42,774 nt of DNA from Euryarchaeota archaeon UBA102 (GCA_002509225.1 DAHL01000002.1:37635-80408), one strand, 5' to 3'; counted from the first letter of the stretch, positions 26,801-34,252 are shown. Program-made: numbers and translations. Notes: generated from the letters alone by a model not told the origin.

Positions 26801-26948
26801 AGATTCTCTCACTCTTCTAACAAGATTGTATGAGGTTGCAGATTATTCTGAATCAATTCCTAAGTCTATGGACAGAGATACAGCAGTAAATTCATTAAGA
26901 ACAGTTTTAGAGAGCATAGAGTCTTTAATCGAGACTTCTGGTGGGTAA
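20862..26948 (+). CDS. Giant surface transglutaminase-like protein with TSP3 repeats, Ig-like repeats, TM segment and DUF4129-like tail
   Basis: 2028 aa, start TTG with GGAGGT. Layout: signal peptide about 1-22; TSP3-like calcium repeats about 25-190; Pro/Asp/Gly linker about 175-205; transglutaminase-like core with Cys C451 (GACRHRS), His H477 (EGHAFVEVYI) and Asp D494/D495 (VDDW); about 13 Ig-like repeats of roughly 100 residues at about 560-1880, each opening with a pattern like ITGVLND...GxP; one TM segment about 1888-1910 (IAVLVAILGVIGSVYGY); and a cytoplasmic tail of about 115 residues (YRQIILNSYKKMCRVLQSHG, DYSESIP) resembling DUF4129. Bacterial TgpA-like proteins join transglutaminase and DUF4129; here the ectodomain is vastly enlarged. 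It leads an operon with DUF4350, MoxR and DUF58. Cross-linking or peptidase activity at the cell surface is inferred; the actual reaction is unknown. Confidence 0.85.
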   Translation: MRGKSRIWAIFLVLLFNPFVLADFEPDSDDDSDGWDCDGDGVVEPFTNLDEFNANTNPLDPDTDDDGTWDGWEVCYDFNPLDSSDGTEDSDFDNLQNWQEFLNSTHPRNSDTDNDDIPDDWEVSYSTNVLGLDGCMSPLDPSDASQDLDGDNLTGLEEYQLNTNPCDADSDDDGNNDDNDPPPVDPGDGDDESPPDTGSTDGNPPMYEYCEPALGQEKRWSVKDSVNPDNYGMYSYGWANDEEPTEIPVTNNWDHTYVFDCWIWNNITVAPDEYAAIPSPSPQSEIIAYEVVDSNVELAFFVDGTENYYIQPTNMFAEDDIELKYWIGTDGSYFEYKQLGYDFSNVPDDLTVDDIPQDSSETFPKPFPHSELDIKVQEFLQYRNNTTNEIVNPSLYNLWPEDGEKETNLKLIADNLTNYFSAFTEGDGDVPDPEDPWDIYQTICVNGIGACRHRSFAFFVTANALELPTRYVSNEGHAFVEVYIPSTSDSYNVDDWKINNLGGTGGSTDFPRPDDDECEDTFRFGRDDPEAIAFMCGDEINVVLEGISPSLPNSVDKLGYEEGDDDGTNLVVTGYVETMNGTPLADVQIGLGMRDFDDAYDFVDMGSTTSDAAGTFSAELTVPAGIRVGTTKVYAASYSAGYKHHDNITDFHLTVVDSDTAVFADIPSSIANGDTLVITGVLNDIGGLELSNQSVSFYMTQSQQGSSTECYQSWWGGTEYCYMGNATTDEMGNYVWDDHTWGGCVYGDSEYCGNRTGTWNLIVYFPGSANLRSSYVSDEIRVKEETVDLEAEITPLVTIVGEEFTVIGNISEAAVNNGSIVISFNDEEWGSFTPTESNFTFNVTTPSNIEVGNYTISVKFQPNDDEDGELYPEEVVPLEIRVRGTSTLSLDIIGIILRGQTAYLNGTLVNHLSEGLADNSVTIYWSGSELGTLITDSNGFFSYEHFLDLNETLGVNNWSAAFNDTYWYVGSTAEKQVVVKQQPILVLDNEVQSFFSEHGFWVNGTITADNGSAFPSSLGLFWDPSSNFLPKLNFDTDENGTFSFYYTPEMVWLQEEDVGNHTVRIQYDSVGYNESTHEDMFVELHRKVTLDIDEGSDSKRGNTITISGSARVNDSSMYPISGLPIELEWSQTGVSFSIGNVTTNSDGTFFYDFTIPDSAQLGEVKIFAVYNSTNADFRFYESPVQVETNYRIFADVVITIEEYSAYRGDIIWFNGTLLDDVGNSVPEELAEVYVFWGGSSVPKFTINSFNETGHFSYAYNPIEDNENQNLGPIEITANFYGIQYYNDAETTSTVYIWGYTEITFTDFTSIVTSGDIIYFSGNVTNDLEENITILVDFYLNDTLRISVQAIDGVFSGAYQVPIDEPKGDVSFNATTVPDSAYLESDTDTVSIRIQRATQFELDWNGGYREENSTVSGYLRDSSGSGLHNQTISVLLDGTLLENITTEQFGLFTYNLTNPSELGNYTISVEFMGTDYYLSSNTSTSAKIISSTSIFTQPIEATRSYSFDVSAILIDDKGIPVAGQEVTVKIFEIDYTLVTNDDGLASITLNLSAETPWHNSTMLGVSNAEWTYTGSEFYEPSEALQQVTIYAATFISLEVSDFVIAGNNLHIQGYIIDDLNSGFETELSIFLPDGVINITSSSSGFFQYNYLTPLEVEAGIYVLNVSFEGSSVYFGSSDSDEFRVIHDTVISLETTEATLNTTNYIEGTVLDQLGRPVDNITVHITLNNLTTTFGQTDSNGSFSLPFYIPSSHGIGPSYLFINVTSTDIYFGNISDGTIVLNSITVLEISTPIALEPDQDFTGTITLLMEEGTPVSNGSLIVELYNINMEAPSKVLVTTDENGVAKFDASFSGNQTIPMNITVYYNGGEYLLESSTSSSIVYRAPEVPINIFPYIAVLVAILGVIGSVYGYNWYKNRHLRELKDIIASTADSLVDDSDYRQIILNSYKKMCRVLQSHGYLRRSFETVREFEKALQQAIPIDQDSLTLLTRLYEVADYSESIPKSMDRDTAVNSLRTVLESIESLIETSGG
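22560..26510 (+). repeat. About 13 Ig-like/carboxypeptidase-regulatory-like domain repeats
   Basis: Each unit of about 90-110 codons opens with a strand such as VVTGYVETMNGTPL, LVITGVLNDIGG, EFTVIGNISE, AYLNGTLVNHL, IIWFNGTLLDD, IIYFSGNVTND, NSTVSGYLRD, NLHIQGYIIDD, NYIEGTVLDQLG, and has a middle T(D/N)xxGxFxxxxxxP motif. Copies are strongly diverged, so they stack as a stalk between catalytic domain and membrane. Confidence 0.75.
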
Positions 26949-26957
26949 TCCCCAAAG

Positions 26958-28268
26958 ATGGCTATTTCCGATCGTACAGGATTAATTATACTAATCACTT
27001 CTTTGTCTCTTTTTAGTTTATTTGTTTTTCCTATATTTCAGGAGGAAATAGAACGAGGCCCTCAACTTTCTGCTTATGGTGAAGATTGGAATGATATTTC
27101 TGATTTTAGAACTCAATTAGAAATCAATTCAGACTACAACGTTTCTGCAATTCTTTCTAATCCCGCCATTATAGAGGATATCAATACACCTTCTGAAAGT
27201 CTATTGATTATAGCTGGTGCAGAAAGCCCTTATTCAGATATAGAATTAGATATCATCGCTGATTACTTTCTCAGAGGTGGCAATGCAATAATTTTAGGAG
27301 ATTTCGATTATTCTAATTCAGTAGCAGATTTATTTCCAATTGAATTTACAAATCTCAAAGTTTGGGATGAAAATTATAGAGATAATGTTTCATTGATTGA
27401 AATCAATGCCTTTGTTCAACAAAGAGAATATCAAATTTTATTAAACGAACCATCAACTTTAGAAATTGCAAAACCAACAGAACCGTTAAAGAAGAATTTT
27501 TGGGATAGTGATTTCGGTTTATTCAGAACTAGTGTTTTCGCATCTACTAGCTCTAATGCTTGGTTAGATTTAGATGAAGATGGCTATGTTAGTGGGGGGG
27601 ATGTTGCAGCCCCCGATGAGGGATTCCCAGTTGGAATCTCTTGTGAAATATTAGATACATCTTCTAAAACTCGAGGCACAGTCGTATTCATTTCTGATAG
27701 CAGTTTACTCGTTGATGGTATGTTATCTAATGAAGTAAATAATTCTGCATTTGCTATGGATTTAATTAGTACATTAATTCCACAAAATGGAACTATTCTA
27801 TTTGATGAATCTAGACATTCTCAAGATGGTTTAGGTAGTAGTCTTTACAAAACTGCTCTAGGTTTTTATTTCCTTCTTTCAGGAGATACACAAATATTAC
27901 AAATTATACGTTTCAATGTTTTAATTTCAGTATTAATTTTCACTTTAGTACTTTCCGTTCGTCAACCAAAACCAACTCGTTGGCGCCATCCTTATTTTAT
28001 GGATCCAGAAGTCAATTTAGGTCGATACAGGCCTCTTAAAGTTCAAGATTTACAGGATGTATTGCTTGAAAGATTACGTTTAAAATATAATATTTATGAG
28101 TTCGATAGTTTGGATTTTCATTCTCGTTTAAGAACAATTGAAAACGTCGTCAAGCGTTATAAAATAGTACTTGATATGGAGCTCATAAAGTTATTAATAA
28201 AACCGGAGCAAATACCAAAAACGAGGTACAGAAAAATAGCAAAGAATATACAGGAGTTATCACTATGA
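26958..28268 (+). CDS. DUF4350-like membrane protein
   Basis: 436 aa. A hydrophobic segment at about 7-25, an extracytoplasmic domain in which a Rossmann-like stretch is visible (SLLIIAGAESPYSDIELDII... then FLRGGNAIILGDF), a second TM at about 315-336, and a cytoplasmic tail of about 100 residues with a QPKPTRWRHPYFMDP start. The GGNAIILGDF type motif followed by later SxxLxDG is the pattern of DUF4350, which accompanies MoxR-DUF58-transglutaminase operons. It follows the giant transglutaminase gene by 9 nt and overlaps moxR by 4 nt. The fold suggests ligand or partner binding; no enzymatic residues are evident. Confidence 0.75.
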   Translation: MAISDRTGLIILITSLSLFSLFVFPIFQEEIERGPQLSAYGEDWNDISDFRTQLEINSDYNVSAILSNPAIIEDINTPSESLLIIAGAESPYSDIELDIIADYFLRGGNAIILGDFDYSNSVADLFPIEFTNLKVWDENYRDNVSLIEINAFVQQREYQILLNEPSTLEIAKPTEPLKKNFWDSDFGLFRTSVFASTSSNAWLDLDEDGYVSGGDVAAPDEGFPVGISCEILDTSSKTRGTVVFISDSSLLVDGMLSNEVNNSAFAMDLISTLIPQNGTILFDESRHSQDGLGSSLYKTALGFYFLLSGDTQILQIIRFNVLISVLIFTLVLSVRQPKPTRWRHPYFMDPEVNLGRYRPLKVQDLQDVLLERLRLKYNIYEFDSLDFHSRLRTIENVVKRYKIVLDMELIKLLIKPEQIPKTRYRKIAKNIQELSL

Positions 28269-29332
28269 CAAGTTTCGAAGAAGACGTAATGGAAGAAAAA
28301 CCATCTAAGGGTAAATTAGTTGGAAAGAAAAAGATTGTAAAATCTAGCAGTCCAAGTAGTATAGGTTCTTTTAATAAGAGAATCAAAGCTACAGCTCAAC
28401 TAGCATCGACTATACAGGAAGAAGTAAGTCAGGTAGTTTTAGGTAAAGAAGATACCATAGAAATGGTGTCTGCTGCAATACTTGCTAATGGAAATATTCT
28501 CTTTGAAGATTATCCAGGTTTAGCTAAAACTTTAATGGCTAAAACGTTCGCTCAAACATTAGGTTGTGAATTCAAAAGAATTCAATTTACACCAGATTTA
28601 CTTCCTGCCGATATAACAGGGTCTTATTTCTACGATCCAGAAAAAAATAAATTTATTTTCCGTAAAGGTCCACTTTTCTGTAATATTCTTTTAGCTGACG
28701 AAATTAATCGTGCCCCTCCAAAAACGCAAGCTGCTCTTTTGGAAGCTATGGAAGAAGAACAAATTACAATAGAGGGCAAAACTCACACATTGGATAAACC
28801 CTTCATTGTTTTAGCTACTCAGAATCCAATAGAATACGAAGGTACTTATCCGTTACCAGAAGCTCAAATGGATAGATTCTTAGTTAAATTAAGCGTCGGT
28901 TATCCTGACGAAGACGTGGAGACAACGGTAATAGGAAACAGGGCCACTAGGAAAAAAGATAATTTTGATGTTTCCCCACGCGCTACTCCAGACAATGTCA
29001 TCGGTATGCATGAATCTATCGAAGAAGTAGAAGTCGATTCTAGAATTTTAAGATATATGGTTGAGATTGTTCAGCAAACTAGAGAAGATCCTAGAGTACT
29101 AGTTGGTTCAAGTCCAAGAGGTAGTTTAGGTTTGCTTAAATTATCTAGAGCATTAGCACTTCTAAGTGGTAGGGATTATGTAATTCCTGATGATGTAAAA
29201 AGAGCCGTTATTCCAGTTCTATCTCATAGAATAATTCTAAAACCAGAAGCTAAATTCCGTGGAACTCAATCTGATCAAGTTCTCGAAGAAATCAAAAACA
29301 CTATTGCAGTTCCAGCCGTTACACCTGATTAA
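28265..29332 (+). CDS. MoxR-family AAA+ ATPase
   Basis: 355 aa. Walker A of MoxR type DYPGLAKT (residues about 82-90), Walker B LLADEINRAPPKTQ (about 142-155), the ALLEAMEEEQ insert, sensor 1 ATQNPIEYEGTYPLPEAQMDRF, and C-terminal lid (VLVGSSPRGSLGLLKLSRA). A disordered lysine/serine-rich N-terminus of about 35 residues precedes it. MoxR ATPases act as chaperones that help insert cofactors or mature a substrate protein, usually with a DUF58/VWA partner encoded next door, as here. ATGA overlap with the DUF4350 gene; 2 nt to DUF58. The likely client is the giant surface transglutaminase, by operon logic. Confidence 0.93.
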   Translation: MTSFEEDVMEEKPSKGKLVGKKKIVKSSSPSSIGSFNKRIKATAQLASTIQEEVSQVVLGKEDTIEMVSAAILANGNILFEDYPGLAKTLMAKTFAQTLGCEFKRIQFTPDLLPADITGSYFYDPEKNKFIFRKGPLFCNILLADEINRAPPKTQAALLEAMEEEQITIEGKTHTLDKPFIVLATQNPIEYEGTYPLPEAQMDRFLVKLSVGYPDEDVETTVIGNRATRKKDNFDVSPRATPDNVIGMHESIEEVEVDSRILRYMVEIVQQTREDPRVLVGSSPRGSLGLLKLSRALALLSGRDYVIPDDVKRAVIPVLSHRIILKPEAKFRGTQSDQVLEEIKNTIAVPAVTPD

Positions 29333-29334
29333 TA

Positions 29335-30846
29335 ATGTGGACCAGCAAGGCAGTATTGTATGTCGGTTTTGGAGCTATCTTAGTATTATTCTCTCCATTC
29401 ATAAACAATATACAACTGTTTCTTTTAGGAATTGCAATTTTAGGTTTTGTTTCAGTACATACTCTAGTTAATACAAGTCCAATCAAAGTCAAAGTCACAA
29501 GAAAAATGGAAAATGTTTTTGAAGGTTCTAATGTGGATATTCATTTATCTGTAGAAAATAAAGGACGATCAATAGGATTTTTAGAATTGTTTGACAATTT
29601 ACCAAAAGAATTAGATTTAGAAAGATTTATGTTTCTTAGATATCGCTTAATTCCAGAGTCGTTAGAAACTACCCTGGAAGAGATGAAATCAGAATGCGAT
29701 CAACTTATTTCAAAAATACCAGAAGTAAATCTTTCTAACGTTTCTCATAGGTTAGAAATATCAAATCCTTCTCCCTTTGATATTGAATTAACTGTTCCTT
29801 GGAATTCGGATTTTAAAAAAGAGATTGAAGGATTAATTTCAGGTTTAGATATTGTTCAATCTATGACTTTAATAGAGAAAAAACTTTTACCACCTCCAAA
29901 GAGAAATCATACAATTATTCAACTTAAAAAGAATCAAAAAAAGATTCACAAGTACACTTTAAATTGTCCAGTAAGGGGTCAATATAGGGTGGGTAGTCCA
30001 CGCTTACGACTTTACAATCCTTCATTTTTCTTTTATTACGAAACTGATATTCAAGCAGAATCACCTTTAGTTGTTTTTCCAGAGCTTTATGATATAGAAG
30101 ATTTGGGTATACTAAGTGAATTTCCGAAACTTTATCAGGGTGCAATTCCCATAAGGCGTTTAGGGGATTCAGGAGGCTTTTATTCAATAAGGGATTATGT
30201 TCCAGGTGATGATTTCAAAAATATCAATTGGAGAGTATTTGGAAGGACTAGAAAATTAATGGTCAATCAATATGAAAGAGAAGATATTTCTGATGTTTTA
30301 TTATTGATAGATACTCGCGCTCTTTCTGGTTCAGGAACAGTCATGCACAATTCTTTGAATTATGCTTGTAGAGCTGCCGCAACTATTGCTCGGTATCTAC
30401 TCCAGACAAGAAATCGTGTAGGTGTAGTTTTCTATGGAGGTTATCATATCTCAATTCCAGTTGATAGTGGTCAAAAACATCTTTATCACATGTTAACTGC
30501 TTTTGCTAGAATCAAACCGAATGGCAATAGAGGTGTAGCTAGTGTTTTGGGGGATGTTCGAAATTTCACACCCCGTTCTCCTGTTATATTGATTTCAACC
30601 CTAGAACGAGACATTACTGCAAGCTATGCACTCAGGGAGATTATGGCTCGAGGATATAAATTAACAGTAATTGCACCAGATACTTTACATTACGATAGAG
30701 AGAGAAATCAAATATCTCCTATTACTTATTATTCTACAGATGTAGACATAGATAATGCACTAGCTGATGTTAGGGCTTTAGGGGCGAGAGCGATTCGCTG
30801 GGAACCCGATACTCCCATTAGCACAATATTGAAGGGGGTCGCATGA
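29335..30846 (+). CDS. DUF58 protein (VWA-like MoxR partner)
   Basis: 503 aa. Two hydrophobic N-terminal segments (about 5-40), an immunoglobulin-like middle domain (KVTRKMENVFEGSNVDIHL to FFYYETDI), then the DUF58 signature RRLGDSGGFYSIRDYVPGDD-x-INWRVFGRT at about residues 275-305, followed by a VWA-like segment (VLLLIDTRALSGSG, a partial MIDAS: DTR rather than DxSxS). DUF58 proteins work with MoxR ATPases. The ATG lies 2 nt after moxR, and the next gene starts inside its stop. Likely membrane-tethered with the VWA domain inside. Confidence 0.9.
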   Translation: MWTSKAVLYVGFGAILVLFSPFINNIQLFLLGIAILGFVSVHTLVNTSPIKVKVTRKMENVFEGSNVDIHLSVENKGRSIGFLELFDNLPKELDLERFMFLRYRLIPESLETTLEEMKSECDQLISKIPEVNLSNVSHRLEISNPSPFDIELTVPWNSDFKKEIEGLISGLDIVQSMTLIEKKLLPPPKRNHTIIQLKKNQKKIHKYTLNCPVRGQYRVGSPRLRLYNPSFFFYYETDIQAESPLVVFPELYDIEDLGILSEFPKLYQGAIPIRRLGDSGGFYSIRDYVPGDDFKNINWRVFGRTRKLMVNQYEREDISDVLLLIDTRALSGSGTVMHNSLNYACRAAATIARYLLQTRNRVGVVFYGGYHISIPVDSGQKHLYHMLTAFARIKPNGNRGVASVLGDVRNFTPRSPVILISTLERDITASYALREIMARGYKLTVIAPDTLHYDRERNQISPITYYSTDVDIDNALADVRALGARAIRWEPDTPISTILKGVA

Positions 30847-31685
30847 ACGTAAAAGATCCTCTGAAATTAATGCAATTTTTTTCAATTATATCTTTAGTTA
30901 TTTGTCTTCACTTCTCATACGTTATAAACAATCCTGAAGAATCTCTGTTTATTGATGGTTTCAATGTAGTTACTGAAAGCGTCGGTTATTCAGACGTTTT
31001 TACTTTTTACGATTTTACTATAATTTTCTCTATGTTTTTGGGTATCGTTATGGGGTCCGTATTTGCTATTGCACATTATCATTCTCAAAGAACATTTAAT
31101 TTAATTTTATTTATTCTCTTATCAATATTAATAATTCTTTCTTACGAATCTGGAAATGACCGTATACCTATTGAATCGGAAACTTTACATCAATTTGCTC
31201 TTTGGATATTTTTAGGTCTACCTCTAATGATAGGCATTCCTTCTGTTATCAATAGTAATTTAGAATTATTAGCTCTTTCAGCTTTTTTAGTAGTTGTAAT
31301 TCCTTTGGGTTCTCAGGGAAACGATACTTCTATGATTGTAGAAATTTTATGCTTCATTTCTGCTTTTCTTTTATTCATCGAATTGGGATACGGTCATGAA
31401 CGTTACAGTAGATTGTCTAAAATTATACCAGAAGGTTCCAATTCAGTAGTTAATTGGTTTGTTATGGTTCTTATGGTAACATTATTCATAGCGGTTGGAA
31501 TGACAACTGCTGCTTACTATTTCCATGAAGTTATGGCATATATTCTACCACTAAAATTCGCTGAGTCAATTGAATTTAACACCATCTACGGTCGAGCAAT
31601 TTCAGTATTATTATTCTTTTCTTTCTGGGCTGCCGGGCAGATATTACTGTCTAGAAGCTATCTTGCACAACAAGTTGAAGATTAA
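30843..31685 (+). CDS. Polytopic membrane protein, operon partner
   Basis: 280 aa with about eight hydrophobic segments (approximately 8-29, 57-78, 83-103, 116-137, 140-157, 160-183, 203-228 and 249-270). No family recognised. The ATG overlaps the DUF58 stop by 4 nt, and it is the last gene of the transglutaminase-DUF4350-MoxR-DUF58 run. In bacterial versions of this operon, TgpA-like proteins carry several TM segments in front of the transglutaminase domain; this separate 8-TM protein may supply that missing membrane part. That is inference. Confidence 0.7.
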   Translation: MNVKDPLKLMQFFSIISLVICLHFSYVINNPEESLFIDGFNVVTESVGYSDVFTFYDFTIIFSMFLGIVMGSVFAIAHYHSQRTFNLILFILLSILIILSYESGNDRIPIESETLHQFALWIFLGLPLMIGIPSVINSNLELLALSAFLVVVIPLGSQGNDTSMIVEILCFISAFLLFIELGYGHERYSRLSKIIPEGSNSVVNWFVMVLMVTLFIAVGMTTAAYYFHEVMAYILPLKFAESIEFNTIYGRAISVLLFFSFWAAGQILLSRSYLAQQVED

Positions 31686-31686
31686 T

Positions 31687-31803
31687 TTATTTCCAAGTAT
31701 TGTCCCAGCATTTTTCACATAAATACCAATCACTCCCAGGTACTAAGTATGCACTTTCAATTCTAATTTCAACTTTACAATTTTGACACGTCATTTCTTT
31801 CAT
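31687..31803 (-). CDS. Small zinc-ribbon protein (38 aa)
   Basis: 38 codons from ATG 31803 to TAA at 31687. The protein has two CxxC pairs, TCQNC near the start and LCEKC at residues 29-32, separated by 19 residues with a PGSDWYLC stretch, making a minimal single zinc ribbon. A TATA-like TTAAAATATG lies about 18-20 nt upstream, in the space shared with the divergent guaA gene. It is convergent with the last gene of the MoxR operon (stop 31685), almost abutting. Function unknown; free-standing zinc ribbons of this size often act as accessory factors binding RNA, DNA or a partner protein. Confidence 0.7.
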   Translation of the reverse strand: MKEMTCQNCKVEIRIESAYLVPGSDWYLCEKCWDNTWK

Positions 31804-31815
31804 TTATTTCTCGAA

Positions 31816-31826
31816 GCATATTTTAA
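31816..31826. promoter_or_regulatory. Shared TATA-like element between 38-aa zinc ribbon and guaA subunit A
   Basis: catattttaac reads GTTAAAATATG on minus. Its centre near 31821 is about 18-20 nt from the minus ATG at 31803 and about 27 nt from the plus GTG at 31848 (42 nt from the alternative ATG at 31863). Confidence 0.45.
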
Positions 31827-31862
31827 CGACTCTCCTATTAAGGTTTCGTGACTATCTCTTCT

Positions 31863-32444
31863 ATGAGTGTTGCAGTTGTTGATAATGGTGGTCAATGGAC
31901 TCACAAAGAATGGCGCATTCTGACTTATCTCGGTTGTAAAGCGGAGATTGTTTCTAACACAACTCCTTTGAATGATTTAGAGAAATTCGATGCTCTCGTT
32001 CTTTCCGGAGGTGCACCTAGAATTGGTACAGAAGCCGACTCATTAGGCCTTACTTCTGAATATTTAGATTCTGAAATTTGGCCAATTTTAGGTATTTGTG
32101 TAGGTCATCAATACATGGCTACTCATTTTGGCGGGAAAGCCGGTCCAGCCACAATTCCCGAATTTGGTGAGGCAACATTAAGCGTCAAAAAGAATGGCTG
32201 GATTCTTTCGAATCTACCCTCCGAATTCAAAGTTTGGGAATCACACAATGATGAAGTTACACAACTTCCAGATTCATTCGAAGTTCTTGCTTCATCAAAA
32301 GATTGTTCAATACAGGTAATGGAACACACCTCTTTACCATATGCAGGTGTTCAATTTCATCCAGAAGTTGAGCATTCCGAATTTGGAGCAGAAATATTCA
32401 CTAATTTTCTTGAAAAAGCTTCTAAGTATAATGGTGCGAAGTAG
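31863..32444 (+). CDS. guaAA: GMP synthase, glutamine amidotransferase subunit A
   Basis: 193 aa from ATG 31863 (a GTG at 31848 would add five residues). Class I amidotransferase subunit of the archaeal two-subunit GMP synthase, which releases ammonia from glutamine for XMP amination. The family start VAVVDNGGQWTHKEWR, the LSGGAPRIGTE oxyanion region, nucleophile C79 in LGICVGHQYM, and H166/E168 in GVQFHPEVEHSE form a complete triad. It is a stand-alone subunit; the ATP-pyrophosphatase subunit B is not in the window. I preferred the ATG because the conserved VDNGGQW block then starts at the usual distance from the N-terminus. Confidence 0.92.
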   Translation: MSVAVVDNGGQWTHKEWRILTYLGCKAEIVSNTTPLNDLEKFDALVLSGGAPRIGTEADSLGLTSEYLDSEIWPILGICVGHQYMATHFGGKAGPATIPEFGEATLSVKKNGWILSNLPSEFKVWESHNDEVTQLPDSFEVLASSKDCSIQVMEHTSLPYAGVQFHPEVEHSEFGAEIFTNFLEKASKYNGAK

Positions 32445-32491
32445 CAGTTTCATTTAAAGTTCCCAGTTTATTTCCGATTAAGGTTTTCTCT

Positions 32492-34252
32492 ATGGCAATA
32501 AAGCAAAGGTTATTTCGTTTAGTTGGGCGTTTTATGGGTGATTTAGGAGATTTAAGTACAGATGATCAGAGAGCAGTTCGTGGATGGTGTGTTTATGATT
32601 GGGCCAATTCAGCATTTTCAACATCCATCACTGTAGCCATTCTACCTATCTATTTTGCAGCCATATTTACAAGTGAATTCCACACAGGTGGTCCAGATTT
32701 CCTAGGTTCAACTTTAGGTGCTGAAACATTATGGGCTTGGACAATAGGTCTCTCCGCCCTTCTCGTTGCAGTTTCTAGTCCTATACTGGGCGTTATAGCG
32801 GATCGTGCTCCTCTGAAAATGTGGTTACTAAGGACTTATGCTTCAGCAGGAGCTCTTTTCACTTTTCTTTTACTATTTTCAGCATATACGGGCCATGATT
32901 GGGCATGGTTACTAGGCTGTTTCTTTATTGCTAATGTGGGGTTTGCAGGTTCATGTGTATTCTATAATTCATTACTTCCACATATAGTTAAAGAAGAATA
33001 TTACGATGATGTCAGTAGCAGAGGCTATGCCTATGGTTATATCGGTGGAGGGTTACTTCTTGCAGTTCATCTTGTAATTTTAGTTATGTTCGATTATGAT
33101 GATCTCGTCACTCGTTTAGCACTCGCTTCTGTAGGACTTTGGTGGTATGGTTGGTCATTGTATACTTTTGCAACTATTCCAGAACCGCATGTGGAAAACC
33201 CACTTCCAAGTCTGGGCGTTGTTGATTCAACTAAATTGGCATTTACCGAACTTGGAGAAACATTCAAAGAGATTAGTAAATTCAAAATACTTTTCACTTA
33301 TCTGATTGCGTTTTTACTTTTCAATGATGGAATTCAGACAGTATTGGCACAGGCAGGAGTTTATGCAATTGTTACTTTAGGCGTCGGAAGCACCACTTTA
33401 ATCGGCACTATTCTTCTCATACAATTCGTTGGTGCATTAGGTGCAACTCTTTTCAAATGGATAGCAGATTTTACCAGTACAAAACAATCACTGATGTACA
33501 CTCTAGTTGTTTGGATAATAGTAATAGTGTTGGCCACCGGTTTTGCAATAGAGGAACCTTCTGAGAAGGAAGATTTCGATTACCAACTAATTTATGATTC
33601 TTCTACAGAAACGTACTCGGTGGAAGCCGTACCTGATTTAGGCAATGGTAAGGCCGATTTAGCTTGGGAAGATTTAGTGGGTGATTGGGATCCAGACGAT
33701 GAAAACAAAAGTACGATGCAGGCTGACGAACTCGCTTTTTTAATAGAACAAATATTAACTGGCGATGGTCAAAGATTCTCTCTTTATTATGATCTTACTA
33801 CTACACTCGATGCTAATTTTGTAATAGGTCCAGACCATCCTAGTCAACTAGGGGATGAGGAATTAGATGCAATCCCTATCTGGATGCGTGACAATGTTTG
33901 GAGTCCTTTAGGTCTAAGTGCTAGTTTACAATTCGTTTTAGTCGGCATGATTTTAGGATTAGTAATGGGGGGCTCTCAAGCGCTTGCTCGTAGTATTTTT
34001 GCCTACATGACTCCCGAGTCTAGGAGTTTTGAATTCTTCGGATTTTTCGGTGTAAGTATAAGGGTATCAACGGTTTTAGGACCATTGATTTATGGTTGGT
34101 TAGCATTCCAATATGATGCACGTGTTGGAGTTTTGAGTCTTGCAGTTTTAGTTCTTCTTGGAGCACTTCTGTTCTTCACAATCGATGTGGAGGAAGGTAG
34201 AAGAGTCGCTATCGAATCAGATAAAAATAATAATTCGGAGTCTTCTTCTTGA
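32492..34252 (+). CDS. Atg22/UMF1-like MFS transporter with a large soluble insert
   Basis: 586 aa, twelve hydrophobic segments. The start of the core (VRGWCVYDWANSAFSTSITVAILPIYF) is diagnostic of the UMF1/Atg22 branch of the MFS. An insert at about residues 350-475, rich in Asp/Glu and with no TM character, interrupts the second half, between EEPSEKEDFDYQ and NVWSPLG. Relatives in yeast export amino acids from the vacuole; the archaeal substrate is unknown. A TATA-like GTTTATTTCC near 32468 is about 24 nt before the ATG. The next transporter starts inside its stop (TTGA), so the two are co-translated. Confidence 0.87.
   Translation: MAIKQRLFRLVGRFMGDLGDLSTDDQRAVRGWCVYDWANSAFSTSITVAILPIYFAAIFTSEFHTGGPDFLGSTLGAETLWAWTIGLSALLVAVSSPILGVIADRAPLKMWLLRTYASAGALFTFLLLFSAYTGHDWAWLLGCFFIANVGFAGSCVFYNSLLPHIVKEEYYDDVSSRGYAYGYIGGGLLLAVHLVILVMFDYDDLVTRLALASVGLWWYGWSLYTFATIPEPHVENPLPSLGVVDSTKLAFTELGETFKEISKFKILFTYLIAFLLFNDGIQTVLAQAGVYAIVTLGVGSTTLIGTILLIQFVGALGATLFKWIADFTSTKQSLMYTLVVWIIVIVLATGFAIEEPSEKEDFDYQLIYDSSTETYSVEAVPDLGNGKADLAWEDLVGDWDPDDENKSTMQADELAFLIEQILTGDGQRFSLYYDLTTTLDANFVIGPDHPSQLGDEELDAIPIWMRDNVWSPLGLSASLQFVLVGMILGLVMGGSQALARSIFAYMTPESRSFEFFGFFGVSIRVSTVLGPLIYGWLAFQYDARVGVLSLAVLVLLGALLFFTIDVEEGRRVAIESDKNNNSESSS

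Noticed and set aside
31830..32485. The repeated string ATTAAGGTTT upstream of guaA and the first transporter as a shared regulatory site
   Set aside because: Only two copies, in AT-rich DNA, and 7-12 nt from the start codon; too little to support a site.
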